Part shown: in pieces, positions 5,812 through 6,583 of the stretch | How the letters are laid out: the number at the start of each line of letters is the position of its first letter | Numbering within the stretch: the first letter of the stretch is position 1 | Assembly (NCBI GenBank): GCA_030537915.1 | Contig: JAUNUZ010000101.1 | Location: forward strand, 1-6,583 | DNA: 6,583 bases | From: Micrococcales bacterium | GTDB taxonomy: Bacteria > Actinomycetota > Actinomycetes > Actinomycetales > Dermatophilaceae | Direction of reading: 5' to 3' | Translations under genes and position numbers: made by a program | Notes under the pieces: model-generated | Seen by the model: only the letters and a program-made list of their open reading frames with translations | Database searches by the model: none | What the model was told of the DNA's origin: nothing

Positions 5812-5839
5812 AACCTAACTCGCTGTCACCTCGTGTCAA
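5812..5839 (-). promoter_or_regulatory. Near-consensus housekeeping promoter firing toward lnt
   Basis: On the minus strand TTGACA (5839-5834, a perfect -35), 16 bases, then TAGGTT (5817-5812, fits TAnnnT). The predicted start is A5806 or G5805. It is the best SigA-type promoter in the window. It lies 297 bases upstream of the lnt start codon, with no gene between, so it makes either a long lnt-operon leader or a separate RNA. Confidence 0.65.
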
Positions 5840-6116
5840 CCTGGGCGCGACCTGCGGTTCTGGGTGATTCATGCAGGTCACGTCCCGGCCCGGTGTGGCG
5901 CTCGATCTGTTCACTTCGTCCACGTCGCGGCGTGTCGGTGTCGACAAGCCGCCCCGTTACCTGGGGGAGCTGGGAAAAAGCGGGCGGGAACGCCGGACGA
6001 GGGCAGCTACCCCTAGGCAGGCACTCGTTGGGCTCACGACAGCTGATCACCCCCGGATCTCGATCGGACCAGCGCCCTCGGCCTACCGTTGGGGAATCCG
6101 CCCGAAGGAGAGTTCG
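5840..6116. other. Intergenic region before the DUF1810 gene
   Basis: No convincing gene on either strand. Visible items are a 7-bp inverted repeat GACCTGC/GCAGGTC (5849-5855 with 5873-5879), a short GGCG-GGAA-CGCC tetraloop hairpin (5983-5994), and a TACCGT -10-like word at 6084-6089 without a matching -35. The frame of the DUF1810 gene stays open back to an ATG at 5871, but without a ribosome-binding site and with poorer third-position GC than the genes, so I treat it as untranslated. Confidence 0.4.
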
Positions 6117-6583
6117 ATGACCGACTCCGACCGCTCGTTCCCACTCCAAGACAGCCCACCTGAGGATCGCCTCGCACATTTCCTGACCGCGCAGGACTCC
6201 GGGGGCACCTACGCTCAGGCCCTGGCCGAGCTCAAGCGGGGCCGAAAGTGCTCGCACTGGATGTGGTTCATCTTCCCCCAACTCGCCGGGCTGGGCCGAT
6301 CCGCAACGTCCGTCCGCTACGCGATCACCGATCTCGAGCACGCGCGAGACTACCTTCGCGATCCGGTCCTCGGCCCGCGCCTGCGCGCGGCAGCGGCCGT
6401 CGTTGCTGACTCCCCCGAGCCCGATGCGCAGGCGATGTTCGGTGGGGTCGACGCCCTCAAGTTGCAGTCGAGCATGACGCTCTTCGCGGCCGCAGACCCG
6501 CGGATCCGTGTGTTCTCCCACGTCCTGGACCGCTACTACGACGGTCGGCGCTGCGAGCGGACCGCCTATGTGCTCGCCGACGC
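6117..6583 (+). CDS. DUF1810 family protein (3' end beyond window)
   Basis: The first 155 codons of a soluble protein, cut by the window edge. The N-terminal half carries the DUF1810 signature: a DRLAHFLTAQD helix (17-27), YAQALAELKRGRKCSHWMWF (32-51), IFPQLAGLG (52-60), YAITDLEHARDYL (68-80) and PVLGPRL (83-89). The later part, MFGGVDALKLQSSMTLF (107-123), also fits. Family members are usually about 140-160 residues, so only a few residues should be missing. No biochemical function is established. There is no signal peptide or membrane segment. AAGGAG (6105-6110) lies 6 bases before the ATG at 6117 and sets the start; the short hydrophilic N-terminal extension of about 15 residues is normal for the family. 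It appears to be a separate transcription unit, divergent from the lnt operon. Confidence 0.88.
   Translation, partial: MTDSDRSFPLQDSPPEDRLAHFLTAQDSGGTYAQALAELKRGRKCSHWMWFIFPQLAGLGRSATSVRYAITDLEHARDYLRDPVLGPRLRAAAAVVADSPEPDAQAMFGGVDALKLQSSMTLFAAADPRIRVFSHVLDRYYDGRRCERTAYVLAD

Noticed and set aside
5531..5818. Open frames of 80-98 codons on both strands in the lnt upstream region
   Set aside because: Their compositions (rich in Pro, Arg, Gly, Ser) look like translated GC-rich noncoding DNA, they overlap each other in several frames, and they lack ribosome-binding sites and recognisable domains.
5871..6116. In-frame 82-codon upstream extension of the DUF1810 gene from ATG 5871
   Set aside because: There is no ribosome-binding site at 5871 and third-position GC is lower than in the real genes. 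A strong AAGGAG stands 6 bases before ATG 6117, where the family's usual N-terminus begins.

Overview
The window is high-GC actinobacterial chromosome. The evidence is the RNA polymerase-binding protein RbpA, an lnt-ppm1-type gene pair, G/C-rich third codon positions, and promoter-like sites of actinobacterial sigma-factor types. I see no mobile elements, tRNA or rRNA genes, or CRISPR arrays. RbpA, FxsA and Ppm1 side by side suggest a conserved core region. The genus cannot be fixed from the sequence alone; a Micrococcales- or Propionibacteriales-like organism is an inference.

Layout. (1) Positions 1-262: a small CsbD-type stress protein on the minus strand, with a candidate terminator hairpin beyond its stop and an excellent SigB/SigF-type promoter upstream (GTTT-N16-GGGTAC). 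(2) Positions 263-649: a divergent intergenic region with a candidate housekeeping promoter for the rightward gene and repeated ACGGATCG words. (3) Positions 650-1900: a secreted M15/VanY-type D,D-carboxypeptidase with a long N-terminal coiled coil. (4) Positions 2168-2518: rbpA, carrying all four zinc-ligand positions and preceded by a candidate SigR/SigH-type promoter (GGAAC-N18-GTT). It ends at a strong hairpin shared with the convergent operon. (5) Positions 2622-5508, minus strand: a tightly coupled operon of lnt (apolipoprotein N-acyltransferase), ppm1 (polyprenol-phosphate mannose synthase) and fxsA (small membrane protein), whose reading frames overlap by 1-4 bases. (6) Positions 5509-6116: 608 bases without a convincing gene. 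About 230 bases of this are rich in long inverted repeats, and a near-consensus minus-strand promoter at 5812-5839 would transcribe them toward lnt. (7) Positions 6117-6583: the start of a DUF1810-family gene cut by the window edge.

The shared theme is cell envelope and stress. Lnt matures lipoproteins and Ppm1 supplies polyprenol-phosphate mannose for extracytoplasmic mannosylation. The M15 enzyme trims peptidoglycan. CsbD and RbpA each have the promoter type expected for general stress and thiol-oxidative stress respectively. The least explained element is the structured stretch upstream of lnt. It may be a standalone non-coding RNA or a roughly 300-nt leader, and it contains two competing copies of a CACCAGGTC pairing element.
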